Shown here piece by piece: positions 54,178-64,000 of a stretch of 64,000 bases of DNA. Made by a program: the position numbers and the translations under genes. The DNA comes from Caecitellus pseudoparvulus (taxonomy: Eukaryota; Bigyra: Bicosoecida). The stretch is taken from contig CBFFRQ010000078.1 of the NCBI GenBank assembly GCA_965644315.1, forward strand, positions 124,001-188,000, written 5' to 3'. The notes under the pieces were generated by a model. That model searched no databases, was not told the origin of the DNA, and saw only the letters and a list, made by a program, of their open reading frames with translations. How positions within the stretch are numbered: position 1 is the first letter of the stretch; each line of letters starts with the position of its first letter.

Positions 54178-56619
54178 ATGGTCAGGTCTCGCAAGAGGAA
54201 GGCTGCGGGGAAGGAGAGCAAGGGCGATAAAGGAGCAGACCATGCAGTTGGCACGGCCTCACCCCCTGCCTTGGAGGTGCAGCCCCTCTTTGGCCCCGAC
54301 TCGGCGACGTGGGCACCCAGCTCAAATACCGCACTGCGCTTGCTGTTGCTGGTGCGCCTGACAGGGGCTATCCTGTCCCCCATCATGGACTGTGACGAGA
54401 CGTTCAACTATTGGGAGCCGCTTCACTTCCTCATGTACGGACGGGGCCTCCAGACGTGGGAGTACGCCCCGCAGTTCGCCTTGCGCTCCTACGGCTACAT
54501 CTGGCCCCACGCGGCGGCAGTGTACACGCTGGGCGGGGCGCTGGGCGTGTCCAAGCCCACCCAGTTCAGCATCCTGCGCACTGTCCTGGCCACCATCACT
54601 GCCTTGTGCGAGGTGTACCTGTACGAAGGCCTGCAGCGTCGTTTCGGGCGGGCGCTGGCTCGCCTGTCACTGCTCTTCACCGTGCTGTCTGTGGGCATGT
54701 GGCACGCTGCTCCCGCCTTCCTGCCCTCCTCCTTCGCCATGCAGGCGACAGCGGTCGCGTACGGCGCCTGGCTGCGTGGCCCTGCGCACTGGCCTCTGGC
54801 TGTCGCCGTCGCGGCAGCCTCCGTCCTCCTGGGGTGGCCGTTTGCGGGCCTGGTGTTCCTGCCCCTGGGCCTGCACGTGCTGGCCATCACGCTGGCTGCC
54901 ATGCTAGGCAAGGTGCGGGTGGGACAGAGCCCTGCTGGCTTGCTGGGTGGTGTGGTGTTGGCGGGGGTGGCGGGCGTGGTCCTGCCTGCTGCGTACTGCA
55001 TTGGGGTGGATGCGGTGCACTATGGCGGAGCACCGCTGCTGGCAGTGTGGAACATCATCAAGTACAACGTCCTGGGCCAAGGCGGCGGCGGGCGGGGCTC
55101 AGAGCTGTACGGCGTGGAACCCGTCTCGTACTACGTCAAGAACCTGCTCTTGAATTGGTCCATCGCGGCTCCCGCCGCTGCCGCCGCCCTGCCCCTCCTC
55201 CTCCTGCTGTGGCTCGTGGGGGCGGCTGCAGGCGCCAGGCAGGGCGGGACACGACCAGGCCAGCGCCTGCTGCCGCCGCCTTCCACCCTCCTGCCCCGTT
55301 GGCTGCGTGGCTCGCCCCAGGCCAGCCACGCGGCAGTGCTGTGGGGGGCGGTGGCGTTGTGGGTGGGTTTCATGGCGTCACGGCCACACAAGGAAGAACG
55401 CTTCCTGTTCCCGGTGTTCGGCCTCATCCCCCCCCTGGCCGCCTTTGCCCTGCTCACAGCCCAGCGACTGGCGGCGGCTGGCACGAGGGGGACGTGTGGC
55501 ACCTGCAGCCTGCTGCCGACAGTTGTGCTTGGAGTGTTTGCACTGCTGGCGCTTGGACGGGCGGCCCTACTGGTGGCTGGATACGGGGGTGCCCTGAACG
55601 CGTGGCACGTCGTGCATCATCTGGCTCTGGGCGGGTGGGGCGAGGGGCGGGCACTGGCTAAGGCAATTGCCGGGCAAGTGCCCATGGTGCCCCTCGCGCT
55701 GGGCGCCATGCTGGCGTGGCGCACGGGCAATGTCAGCACCGCCACAGGGGGCCTGAACGGCAACGCCACCTTCCACGCCGCCAGGACTCTGGGTGGGTGG
55801 GGCGCACCCCCTCGAGGGGCTGCCTGGTGGCTGCCTCCGGCTGCCATGGACCACGCCTTCCACGTGGCAGTGGCGGGGGACCTCGTGCCTGGCGGGGATG
55901 TGGTGGGTCGGTGGGTTGGGGAGGCGGGCCTGCCTGGCCTCCTGCCGCCTGCCCCCGTACAGCCGCCTGCGGAGGGCATGCGGGAAGGGCATGACTGGGA
56001 CACCCTCACGGCACGGGGGCACTCGGCGTATTACGGCGGCCGTGCCTGCCTCGGGAAGGAATGGTACCGCCTGCCCTCCCACCACTTCGCGCCAGGCGTC
56101 ACGGCTCCAGGTCTGTCCGACCTGCCGCCCCGCCACGGCATGCCACCACGAACCCCCGGCGGGCCCCTGCAAATCGCCTTCGTCCAGGGCGGCTTCGGGG
56201 GGCACCTGCCCCAGATGTACCTGCACCCCCTGCGTGGCGGCACCGCGGCGCAGGTGTCTGGGTTCAACGACGAAAACAAGGGGTCACCCTGGGCCTTTGT
56301 GCACCCGGACACGTGCGACGTGGTGGTGGACCTGCACCTGCCAGGCGAAACGCACGAGGGGGAGCCCTGGTTCCAGGATGCCGGGCCCGCCAACCAGCAG
56401 CACGTGGCCAATGAGGAGTGGGTGTCTGTGTGGTCTGGCCGCTTCCTGCTGCCTGACCGGGCGGCGGGCTGGTCCAGGCTGCTGTACATTCCAGGACTGT
56501 CTGAAGCTGCTTGGGAACGAACTGGTGCTGCAGCTTGGTACCGCGTCATGGTACGGCGGGATGTGGCGCAGACGCTGGCGCCCCACGCACTGGAAGGCAA
56601 ACCACCCCCCACTGGCTGA
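54178..56619 (+). CDS. ALG9: ALG9 alpha-1,2-mannosyltransferase
   Basis: A single exon of 813 residues. It is an ER multi-pass GT22 enzyme that adds mannose from dolichol-P-mannose to the lipid-linked N-glycan precursor. SPIMDCDETFNYWEPLHFLMYGRGLQTWEYAP is the canonical GT22 acidic first-loop motif. FLPSSFAMQATAVA, LGWPFAGLVFLP, LYGVEPVSYYVKNLLLNW and SRPHKEERFLFPVFGLI follow in family order. The C-terminal lumenal domain CLGKEWYRLPSHHFAPG and FNDENK...VDLHLPGE...EEWVSVWSGRFL matches ALG9 rather than ALG12 or PIG-B. A basic cytosolic leader (MVRSRKRKAAGKESKG) precedes the first helix. It is about 200 residues longer than the human enzyme because of Gly/Pro-rich inserts near residues 360-430 and 520-640. 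Confidence 0.95.
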   Translation: MVRSRKRKAAGKESKGDKGADHAVGTASPPALEVQPLFGPDSATWAPSSNTALRLLLLVRLTGAILSPIMDCDETFNYWEPLHFLMYGRGLQTWEYAPQFALRSYGYIWPHAAAVYTLGGALGVSKPTQFSILRTVLATITALCEVYLYEGLQRRFGRALARLSLLFTVLSVGMWHAAPAFLPSSFAMQATAVAYGAWLRGPAHWPLAVAVAAASVLLGWPFAGLVFLPLGLHVLAITLAAMLGKVRVGQSPAGLLGGVVLAGVAGVVLPAAYCIGVDAVHYGGAPLLAVWNIIKYNVLGQGGGGRGSELYGVEPVSYYVKNLLLNWSIAAPAAAAALPLLLLLWLVGAAAGARQGGTRPGQRLLPPPSTLLPRWLRGSPQASHAAVLWGAVALWVGFMASRPHKEERFLFPVFGLIPPLAAFALLTAQRLAAAGTRGTCGTCSLLPTVVLGVFALLALGRAALLVAGYGGALNAWHVVHHLALGGWGEGRALAKAIAGQVPMVPLALGAMLAWRTGNVSTATGGLNGNATFHAARTLGGWGAPPRGAAWWLPPAAMDHAFHVAVAGDLVPGGDVVGRWVGEAGLPGLLPPAPVQPPAEGMREGHDWDTLTARGHSAYYGGRACLGKEWYRLPSHHFAPGVTAPGLSDLPPRHGMPPRTPGGPLQIAFVQGGFGGHLPQMYLHPLRGGTAAQVSGFNDENKGSPWAFVHPDTCDVVVDLHLPGETHEGEPWFQDAGPANQQHVANEEWVSVWSGRFLLPDRAAGWSRLLYIPGLSEAAWERTGAAAWYRVMVRRDVAQTLAPHALEGKPPPTG

Positions 56620-56680
56620 GGCGGCTGGGCGGCTGCGTGGCTGGGCATGCTTCTCCTGGAAGTGACAGTGCACCCCGCTC

Positions 56681-57702
56681 TCAGGCCAGGCTGGGCCTGC
56701 CAAGCACTGTGGCGAGTACGGCTGCCACGGCGCTGACTCCCTGCAGGGCCAGTGCGGGAGTCACCAGCTCCCGCGTGTGTGATGCGTTGGCCCACTCGGA
56801 CCAAGTGGCCGAAGCAATCAACGCAGCAGGGGGGCGCCCTGGCAGTGGCAGGGCCCGTGCCGCTGCTGGCGCAAAGTTGTCCAATGCACAGGCTTCCGAA
56901 GCCACGAGCGCCAACCCTCCAACCAACACACACAATCCTTGCCCCATGCCTGGCCACACGCTGGTGAATAGGCCTGCGTGGGCAAGCCACAACGCCACAC
57001 ACAGCCCGATGGCAGTGCGAAACAGCGCTCCCACGCCCGTGGCCATGCCAGCGAAGGAGAACGTGCTGCCGTACAGCGTGACGTCCACAACGTGCGTGAC
57101 ATCAGAAATAATGCAGCAAGCGAATGCCCACCCTGTGAACAGCACAGGCATGCGCATATTCACGGAGTGTTGCCCTCTCGGCACAGTGGCGAGGGGGATT
57201 GGGCCCCTCGTTGCAACGCACCAATCGCTGCCGCAGTGACTTTGAACGCGCGGGTCCCGCGGAATCCCTTCAGCGCCAGCACTTCGCGACACACCGCAAC
57301 GAGCGATGCACACCGCAGCAGCCCGAGGCAGAGTTGGGCTGCCCCTACAGCCATGGTGCCGCCTTGTGCATGTGCTGCGTGCCACACAAGGAACTGTGCG
57401 GAAGGGGGCAGAATTGATCACCTCGGTATCTCATGGCTCGCCTGCCCTGCCACTCACCGCCAAGATGTCAATGGGCACAACATACAGCAAGGCAGTCTTG
57501 AAAACAGCAGGGGTGGATGGGTTTGCATTCCTGCACATGGTGTGCGTGGGGCAAGGCTCGTGCAGAGGGCAGTTCAAAGGTTTTACGGGACGTGCACTGA
57601 AAGGCGGCGAGCCAGCTGCAGGACGTACAGGAAGCCGGCATTGGCGCAGACCGTCGGCATGATAAGCAGGGAGGAGGATGTGATGAAGTTTATCACCGTC
57701 AT
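56681..57702 (-). CDS. TMEM147: TMEM147-like ER membrane protein
   Basis: Exons (minus): 57702-57629, 57530-57458, 57393-57222 and 57132-56681; 256 residues. TMEM147 is a seven-pass ER protein of the nicalin-NOMO (PAT/BOS-type translocon) assembly that helps make multi-pass proteins. Spliced features match in order: start MTVINFITSSSLLIMPTVCANAG (family MTLFHFGNCFALAYFP); FKTALLYVVPIDILA; a cluster of short helices; then GTRAFKVTAAAIGWAFACCIISD, equivalent to [22 protein letters not shown]. The protein is hydrophobic throughout. Introns of 98, 64 and 89 bp restore frame exactly, and the GW junction across intron 3 reproduces the family motif. Its stop is 61 bp from that of ALG9. Confidence 0.75.
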
Positions 57703-58204
57703 GGTGCAAGGGTGCCTGGCGGTGCAGTCGTGGGGGTCTGTGGGCAGCGCAGGCAGCAGCCCACCTGCGGAAATCACTCCAGGTTCTGAGCGCTCAGTTT
57801 GGCGTGCGCCGTGCCCTGGCAGTCAGGAGGGGGGGGCAGGAGCCCACATGAATACACATGGAATAGAGGTGATCCTGCGCATGGACACTTGGAGTGTGGT
57901 TTTTCTCGAGCTGCTCAGAGTGCGCCTTTGCCTTGTGGCAGCGAAGCCCTCCACACACGCACGGCGGTTTGGCCGCACCGCGGCTCGCTGGGAGAGCGCC
58001 ATGCACCTCCCGGACAGCACGCAAATCATCCACCCCCTCCAACGTGCCATGGAACAGACGCCCAGCAGCACCTCCCCTCTGCGGCACCAGGGCAGGGCCG
58101 TGTGACCCCCTCACCTGAAGCGGCGTCGCAGGCCAGGCACCAGTTAGGCACGAGAAGCCCCGGCTGGTTGGCGGGCACAGCAGGCTGTCTGCCGCCCGCC
58201 CAGC
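57703..58204. promoter_or_regulatory. Divergent region, TMEM147-like / CK2 beta
   Basis: 502 bp between head-to-head starts. A G-run near 57829-57836 is visible. Open frames in both strands lack family signals. No RNA gene was recognised. Confidence 0.4.
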
Positions 58205-59632
58205 ATGGCTGAGCTGTACCAGCAGATGGAAAAGGCTGGGGAAGTCTTGGATGACAACGCCGACTCGGAGGACGGCCTTTCCACGTGAGTTGAGCGCCAT
58301 GTGCAGTGCCTCCCAGCGTTGGCGCTGGCATGTCTTCCGCGTCTGCGCCTGGGAGGCTTGCCGGCAGGCAGCTGCCGCGCCAGGAAAAGGTGGCTCCCGC
58401 ATGAGGAGCTGAAGCAACTTGGTGTCCTTGCCAGCAAGGCGCGCGTCCTTGGGGCGTGCCTGGCGGCGCTGGAGCGTGTGCCTGCTTCAGCTTCGATCTG
58501 CACGCCACGCCAACGTACTGGCAGCTTGCTCGGCTGCGGCAGCGACTGTTTTGGGCGCATGGGGCACGTCCAGAGGCGGGGGATGACGCCATCCAGATGT
58601 CCATGCATGTGCTGCCCCTATGCGTGTCGTGTGGCAGCGCTCTGCCGAGGTAGACGGTGTATTTCGACGAGTTGTGTGCTTGGGCAGGGTTTCACGAGCG
58701 TTTCGCGCGTGCACAGAGAGTACACGGAGGAGGAGGACAGCACTTGGATCACATGGTTTTGCAACTTGAAAGGGAACGAGTTCTTTGCGGAAGTGGACGA
58801 GGCCTTCATTCAGGACGACTTCAACTTGGTGGGACTGGCGTCCCAGGTGCCGTACTACGACTACGCTCTGGACACCATCCTGGACATTCAGACCACTGGC
58901 GTGCTGACGGAGGAGCAGCAGCAGATGGTGGACTCTGCCGCGGAGCTGCTGTACGGCCTCATCCACCAGCGCTTCATCATCACCGGCCGGGGTCTGGCCC
59001 GCATGTGTGAGAAGTTCGAAGATGTGGACTTCGGGCGCTGCCACCGCGTGCTGTGCGAGGGGCAGCCCATGGTGCCCATGGGGCAGGCCGACACGCCCCG
59101 CCGCTTCACCGTCAGCGTCTTCTGCCCCCGCTGCAACGACATCTACTTCCCGAAGTCGTCACGCCACAGCTCTGTGGACGGCGCCTTCTTCGGAACAACC
59201 TTCCCCCACCTGTTCTTCCTCACCTTCCCCTCTCTGCGCCCCCCTCCCCCGGAGAGCACCTACACCCCCCGTGTCTTCGGCTTCCGGGTGTACCGGGGCC
59301 AACTGGAGGGCAGCGCAGAAGCAGGGGAGGCTTCCAACACAAAGGACGGCAGGCCCCACAGCCTGGCTGTGCGCCACCTGCCGGCATTTCCTCCAGAGGC
59401 TGACGCCGCCGCTGCCGCCGGAGGTGGGGAGGCGACGCCCCCCTCCGCTGCACAAGTGGCCTGGCAGCAGGGCTACGAAGCAGCCAAGGCGGAGCTGGCG
59501 GCGGCAGGGGGCACCACCCCTGCTGACGCGGCTGCGGGTGGTGGCGGTGGTGTGGGTGTGCTGCCGCCGCCAGCTCACGGCCCGCCCACTGAGACAGTGC
59601 CTGTGAGCCCCCAGGTGCCGGGCATGGAGTAG
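58205..59632 (+). CDS. CSNK2B: Casein kinase 2 regulatory subunit beta
   Basis: Exons: 58205-58284 and 58717-59632, separated by a 432 bp intron, the longest here; 331 residues. CK2 beta dimerises through a zinc finger and docks two catalytic alpha subunits. The core is EEEDSTWITWFCNLKGNEFFAEVDEAFIQDDFNLVGLASQVPYYDYALDTILD. The acidic groove and the zinc finger follow (CHRVLC then CPRCNDIYFPKSS), and then DGAFFGTTFPHLFF and PRVFGFRVY. All four zinc cysteines are present. After the core there is an unusual Ala/Gly-rich tail of about 110 residues, longer than in animals. The intron's 3' end contains AGCGTTTCGCGCG just before the acceptor. Confidence 0.96.
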
Positions 59633-59724
59633 GGTGCCTTGGTGTGGAATGCAATCTTTGATCGTGCTGGCGGCAGGGACAGGGCAGGGTGCATTCGCGT
59701 GGTGGGGGGGGGCGTGTCCCCTCT

Positions 59725-61513
59725 CTACGCCTTGACGTTGGCCTTGATCCACTCGGTGGTGAGGGACTTGGGGCGCTCGATGGGGAAGCCCAAGGCGCGG
59801 TCCCAGAACAGCTGGGACAGCACGCCCATGGCCCGGGAGACGCCGAAGAGCACCGTGTAGTAGTTGTGCTCGGTGAGGCCATAGTGCACCAGCAGCACGC
59901 CCGAGTGAGCGTCCACGTTGGGCCAGGGGTTGGCGGTCTTGCCGTGCTCCGTCAGGACGCCCGGCACGACGTCGTACAGGTTGGACACCACCTTGAACAA
60001 CTCGTCCTCAGGCAGGTGCTTGAGGGCGAACTCGCGCTGGCAGGTGTACCGGGGGTCGGTCTTGCGCAGGACAGCGTGGCCGTACCCGGGGATGACCTTG
60101 CCGGAGTTCAGGGTGTCCCAGCAGAACTGCTTCATGTTCTCGTTGTTCACCTCCAGGCCCTTGGCGTCGAAGGAGTCCTTCAACTCCCTGACCCACCCCA
60201 GCACCTCCTGGTTGGCCAGGCCGTGCAGCGGCCCCGCCAAGCCGCACATGCCGGCGGCGAAGGAGAGGTAGGAGTCGGAGAGGGCAGAGCCCACCAGGTG
60301 CGTCGCGTGCGCGGAGACGTTGCCACCCTCGTGGTCGGAGTGGATGGTCAGGTACAGCCGCATGAGCTCGTCGAACTTGGGGTCGGTGAAGCCCAGCATG
60401 CGGGAGAAGTTGGCGGAGTAGTCCAGGGAGGCGTCGTAGTCGGCGATGCTGCCGTCATGGAAGGTGTTGCGGTAGATGAGGGCCGCCACGCGGGGCAGCT
60501 TGGCCACCACGTCCAGCACATCCTCGATGGTGTGCTCCCAGTACGTGCTCTTGTGCGCGCCAGCGGCGTAGGCGGCGGCGAACTTGCTCTCGGTCTGCAT
60601 GCCCAGGACGGCGGCAGACAGCTGGGTCATGGGGTGCATGCTCTTGGGGAAGGCCTTGATCATCTCCTCCACGTGGGCAGGCAGCGCGGCGCGCTTGTGC
60701 AGCTCAGCGGTCAGGGATGCCACGTTCTCAGCAGTGGGAACTTCGCCTGTCAGCAGCAGCCACAGGAGGCCCTCGGGCTGGGGCTCAGCGCCACCTTCGG
60801 CCTTGGGCAGCTTCTCCTGCAGCTCGGGGATGGTGTACCCGCGGAAGCGGATGCCCTGTGCAGCAGACAAGGGCGCAGCGGAACGAAGGCAAGTGCGGAA
60901 ATCCGGCGCGGGTCTGCCGGCACGTGGAGCGCCTGCCGCACCTCCTCAGCGTCCAGCAGGGAGGTTTCCCAGATCATGCACTTGACACCACGGGCTCCGC
61001 CATATGCCTGTGCTCAGGTGGCGCGCACGCGTGCTACGTTGCGGGGCTGTGCGCTGGAGCTTCGCTCGTGATACGCTGCGGCTCTGCAAGGGCAGTGCAC
61101 TTCCTGCGTCAGAAGACGTCAGATGGCACTCCCACCAAGCGCGATGCAGCCCACAGCGGCGTGTGCGAGGGGCACCCATCACACATCGCTGAGGGTTCTG
61201 CCTGTTTGTGCACTCACCTGTCCGACGGTCACCTCACCGAGGGACTTGTCGCCGTACTTGGCCTTGACCTCTTTCACCTCCGCCTGCTTCACAGGCACCA
61301 AGTCTGCCAGGCGGTCCACCAAGGAGGCAGAGGCCGAGAAGGCGCGTGCGGGGGCAGCCTGCGCACCAAGCGAGGGGCTGTGTGGACCGCTCGGAGCAGG
61401 CAGCAGGCGCAGTGTTGCAGGGCGCCTGCTTGGCGTGTCAGCAAGCCAGTGAAATTCCGCCCACGTACCGCTGCGACAGCGCGGGAGGCGCGGGCGAGGG
61501 TGGTGGACAGCAT
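59725..61513 (-). CDS. CS: Mitochondrial citrate synthase
   Basis: Exons (minus): 61513-61469, 61358-61218, 61007-60942 and 60855-59725; 460 residues. It condenses acetyl-CoA and oxaloacetate at entry to the TCA cycle. The first exon encodes a presequence ([15 protein letters not shown]). [50 protein letters not shown] spans three exons. Catalytic residues are visible: His in [11 protein letters not shown], His in [14 protein letters not shown], and Asp in [11 protein letters not shown]. The sequence follows the mitochondrial eukaryotic (animal/fungal-like) type rather than the peroxisomal/bacterial one. Introns are 110, 210 and 86 bp and all join in phase 0. The extremely GC-ending codon usage suggests high expression. 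Confidence 0.97.
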
Positions 61514-61665
61514 GGCGGATGCAGGGGCTCTGAGCTCAACGGCGATACCGGAGGCCACTGGCGTGCTGGGGCGGGCTGTGCAGGGAGTGGTCGTCGAAGT
61601 GTGATGTGGTGCCGGAGCGCCACTGCGCGTCACCTGACTGTGACGTATGCACCGCCTGCATTGCA

Positions 61666-63174
61666 TCACCGCTGAGCCCGGGCCTCGGCGAGGAACTCCG
61701 GGGTGGGCAGGGCCATGTCCCCACCAGCAGTGTCCAGCTTTGCCGCGGCTGCAGCGGCCTTGCCGGGCTCCAGCGCACCCGCCTCCGCAAGCGCACGGGC
61801 GTGGGCGGTCAGCTGTTGCAGCTGGGCATCCGTGTCCACGCCCTTGGCGTCCTCCCACACGGCAGGGTCCAAGTTGTACAGCTCATCGCGCAGCTCGGCG
61901 GCCGCCGCCGTGTCCGACCCCGCCTCGTGCAGCCTGGCCAGCAGGTCCTCCAAGTACACCGCTGCCCGCTCATCTCGAGAGGCCACCCAGGCCAGCACAT
62001 CGCCCCGTGCGCCGGCATCCGCCACACGCGTGTCTGCCAGCTGCTTCACGCCAGCATACACCACTTCCAGGGTGGCCAGGTTCTGGTAGTACTCCTCCTC
62101 GGCGGCATCTGCGTCAGCCTCCTCTGCCAACTTGGCTGCTCGCTGGGCGTCGTCGTCAAACTCGCGCTCCCGGAAGATGCCCTGGTCGTAGCCCACGCTC
62201 TGTGCACGGGTGAGGGTGTAGTACTCCACCATTTCTGGAGCAACTGTGGGGATGGCATCCTCTGGCTTCATGTAGTTCCACTCGCGCCAGTCGGCAAGGT
62301 ACTCCTCATACTCAAGCTCGGCAGTGGACTTGATGCTCTGCTCAAAGTGCCGGGAGGCCACCTGCCCGTACGTCAACGCCTGGGTGCGCAGGAACGCCAT
62401 TTCATCAATGGACAAGTCTCGCAGGTGTGCCGCAGGCGTGCCCGTCCACAGCTGGCCAGGGGGGATGATGGTCCCTTCCGGCACCACAGCGCCGCCGTCC
62501 ACGAAGGCATCCTTCCCCACCTTCACGCCAGGGCCCAGCTTGGCACCCATGCCAATCATAGCTCCATCCTCGATACTGGCTGAGACGATGTGCGCACCGG
62601 GAGCTGCGGCAGCGGGGAGAGGGGACGGGCGCAGTGCAGGCCAGGCGCCAGCGGCATTTCCGCACTGTACCCTGCTCACCGATGACAACATCGTCCCCGA
62701 TGACGGTCATAGGGTGGCCTTTCGCAGCCTCCACGATGGCATTGTCCTGAATGCTCACGTTGCGACCAATCTTCACGCTGTTCTTGTCACCTGCAGACAG
62801 CAGCGAGGCACAGTGCAAGCTTGGTCATGAACTCAATCCCGCACTCCAACTCACCTCGCACGAGGGCCCCGTAGAACACTGCCGACAGCTCTCCAATCGT
62901 CACATCACCGATGACTGAAGCAGACGAAGCCACGAACAGCTGCATGCCGTGCTGCAGCTTGCCGCCCTTCATGGCCACCACGCGAGTGGAGGGCACCACT
63001 GCAGACGGTGGAGGTGGCGGGTGTGGCGCCGGGAAGGCGACTGGGGCTGGCGCAGCTGCACGCACGGCGTTCAACGTAAGCTTCACTGCCCTGGAGTGTC
63101 ACACCCACACTGTCGACCCACTGCCCCACGGCTCGCACCACCGCGCCCATGGCGCGTGTCACCCGCTGTGCCAT
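61666..63174 (-). CDS. Gamma-carbonic-anhydrase-like protein (CAL type) with long C-terminal extension
   Basis: Exons (minus): 63174-63066, 62998-62855, 62790-62680 and 62603-61666; 433 residues. It has a left-handed beta-helix: VGQWVDSVGVTLQG, SASVIGDVTIGELSAVFYGALVRGD, VSIQDNAIVEAAKG, TVIGDDVVI, IEDGAMIGMGAKLGPG and IPPGQLWTGTPA. It aligns with plant mitochondrial gamma-CA subunits of complex I. Zinc-ligand positions are changed: the LVH His is Glu (AIVEAA), and the GHSAVLHGC pair reads APGAHIVSAS, so both of its His are gone. By comparison with plant CAL subunits it should be structural, not catalytic. Beyond the usual end there is an acidic helical extension of about 200 residues (EYYQNLATLEVVYAGVKQL; AAVYLEDLLARLHEAG) that I cannot assign. 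Confidence 0.82.
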
Positions 63175-63674
63175 GGCTGCACTGAAGCGTCAACTCCGGG
63201 CGCAGTCTGCCTCCGCACAGGAAAACAGGACGAGGCTCAAGATGGCATGAGCTCGCAGAGTCCCACTTGCCGAGTGGCTGCCACGTGCTTTTGAGAGGCT
63301 TGCTGATTTGCCCAAGTGGGTGGAGTGCGCCGTGCAAGCATGTTGTCCCCAGGTCCCGCACTTGTGCGCCTCCTGAGACCAGCTGCAAAACAAGACCTCA
63401 GGCACATAATCCCGTCATCCAAGTCGAAGAGGCTGTCGTGTGGCTTACGGCCACCACATCACAGGCCTGCGCGTGCTGCTGGGCTGCGCCAGTGTCAATT
63501 GCTCGTGCGAGCGCACGGTGCCAGTGTGTGCATGCCCAGCTACTGAACCCGTACGGCCCCCAATAAGACTCTTAAAGCACAGCTTCCAGCCCCTCTCCTT
63601 GCCTGCGTGGCCAGGCGAGCGCTTGCAAGTCTGCCGAGTGTCCTGTGGTTGACTCCCTTCAATTTCCGCTGCTC
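63175..63674. promoter_or_regulatory. Divergent region, gamma-CA-like / EF-hand gene
   Basis: 500 bp between start codons. A less GC-rich block near 63560-63580 is seen. No recognised element or RNA gene. Confidence 0.4.
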
Positions 63675-64000
63675 ATGGACAAGTTTCTCGAGCTGACAGA
63701 AGCACAGTTGGATGGCTTGCGGGATGAATTCGACAAAGCTGATGGTCTGTCTGTGGAGGAGTTCGTCAGCGTCATGCTGAAGCTACTCCCGCAGCAAGAT
63801 GGTCAGCAGCGGCTGGAGCTGGTTCATGAACTATCTGACCTCTTCGCACAAGTGGACATCAACGGCGACGGCAGCATGGAGTTTGAAGAGTTCACCCACT
63901 TCTTCATCTCATCAGGTGCGCCCCCCGGCCAGTGCACGCGCTTCCTCCCCTCTCCGCCACCCTGCTGCTACCCTGTGCTTCCCAGGCATGACACGGAATG
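63675..64000 (+). CDS. EF-hand protein, 3' partial
   Basis: Exon 1 63675-63915; a 70 bp intron with GTGCGC donor and CCCAG acceptor; exon 2 from 63986 running off the window. Eighty-five residues are visible. They show a degenerate EF-hand (LRDEFDKADGLSVEEFVSVMLKLL) and a canonical calcium-binding loop DINGDGSMEFEE with flanking helices. The arrangement with LFAQVDINGDGSMEFEEFTHFF at the N-terminus is common in protist EF-hand/WD40 proteins of the WDR49/WDR64 type, but the downstream part is not available. Confidence 0.75.
   Translation, partial: MDKFLELTEAQLDGLRDEFDKADGLSVEEFVSVMLKLLPQQDGQQRLELVHELSDLFAQVDINGDGSMEFEEFTHFFISSGAPPGQCTRFLPSPPPCCYPVLPRHDTE

Overview
The window is nuclear DNA of a unicellular, flagellated eukaryote with a GC-rich, compact genome. 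The evidence is 44 spliceosomal introns (mostly 62-124 bp), mitochondrial precursors (citrate synthase, COQ10) and many eukaryote-only proteins: dynamitin, ARPC2, a Syntaxin-6-type SNARE, EMC10, ALG9, TMEM147, LSM3, RAE1, LST8, CFAP69 and a CDK20-like kinase. Dynactin, Arp2/3 and a ciliary central-apparatus protein argue against land plants and red algae. A gamma-carbonic-anhydrase-like protein and a DIX-like protein fit a protist such as a stramenopile or another SAR-type lineage. I cannot name the species. Splice donors are unusual: about 18 begin GTGCG, 13 begin GTGAG, and only two begin GTAAG.

Layout. 1-5.5 kb: 3' part of a PHD/extended-PHD chromatin-type protein with a Gln/His repeat tail. 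5.5-14.8 kb (minus strand): Qc-SNARE, RuvB-like 1, LST8, Spg1/Tem1-type GTPase, EMC10 and RAE1-like. 15.2-16.4 kb: CDK20-like kinase. 16.5-20.9 kb (minus): CFAP69-like. 21.3-23.4 kb: ribosomal protein eL6 and COQ10. 23.4-29.7 kb: a small unknown protein, a kelch/coiled-coil protein and a 981-residue unknown protein. 30-32.3 kb: a DIX-like protein and SGT1, head to head. 33.1-38.5 kb: a 1686-residue fusion of two DOMON domains, cytochrome b561, cytochrome b5 and a flavin/NAD reductase. 38.9-43.6 kb: a RADX-like multi-OB-fold protein. 43.8-48.7 kb: LSM3, dynamitin and a kinase with a signal peptide. 49.2-52.6 kb: two tandemly duplicated ankyrin-like repeat genes of different base composition. 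52.8-64 kb: ARPC2, ALG9, TMEM147, CK2 beta, citrate synthase, a gamma-CA-like protein and the start of an EF-hand protein.

Genes alternate strands and at least eight pairs are head to head with only 160-505 bp between start codons. Functions are mostly housekeeping. Several act in the ER/secretory pathway (EMC10, ALG9, TMEM147, Qc-SNARE, the signal-peptide kinase), two in cilia (CFAP69, CDK20-like) and three or four in mitochondria. The least ordinary items are the redox fusion, the DIX-like protein, the young 38-residue ankyrin-like arrays, the gamma-CA-like protein lacking all three zinc histidines, and recurrent DNA words: GCGTTTC in introns, exons and near starts; GCGTATTACGC; and G-run/TGCA/C-run palindromes. 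No search or alignment program was run. Family calls come from remembered family signatures, and intron positions from frame-consistent GT/AG junctions read by eye.
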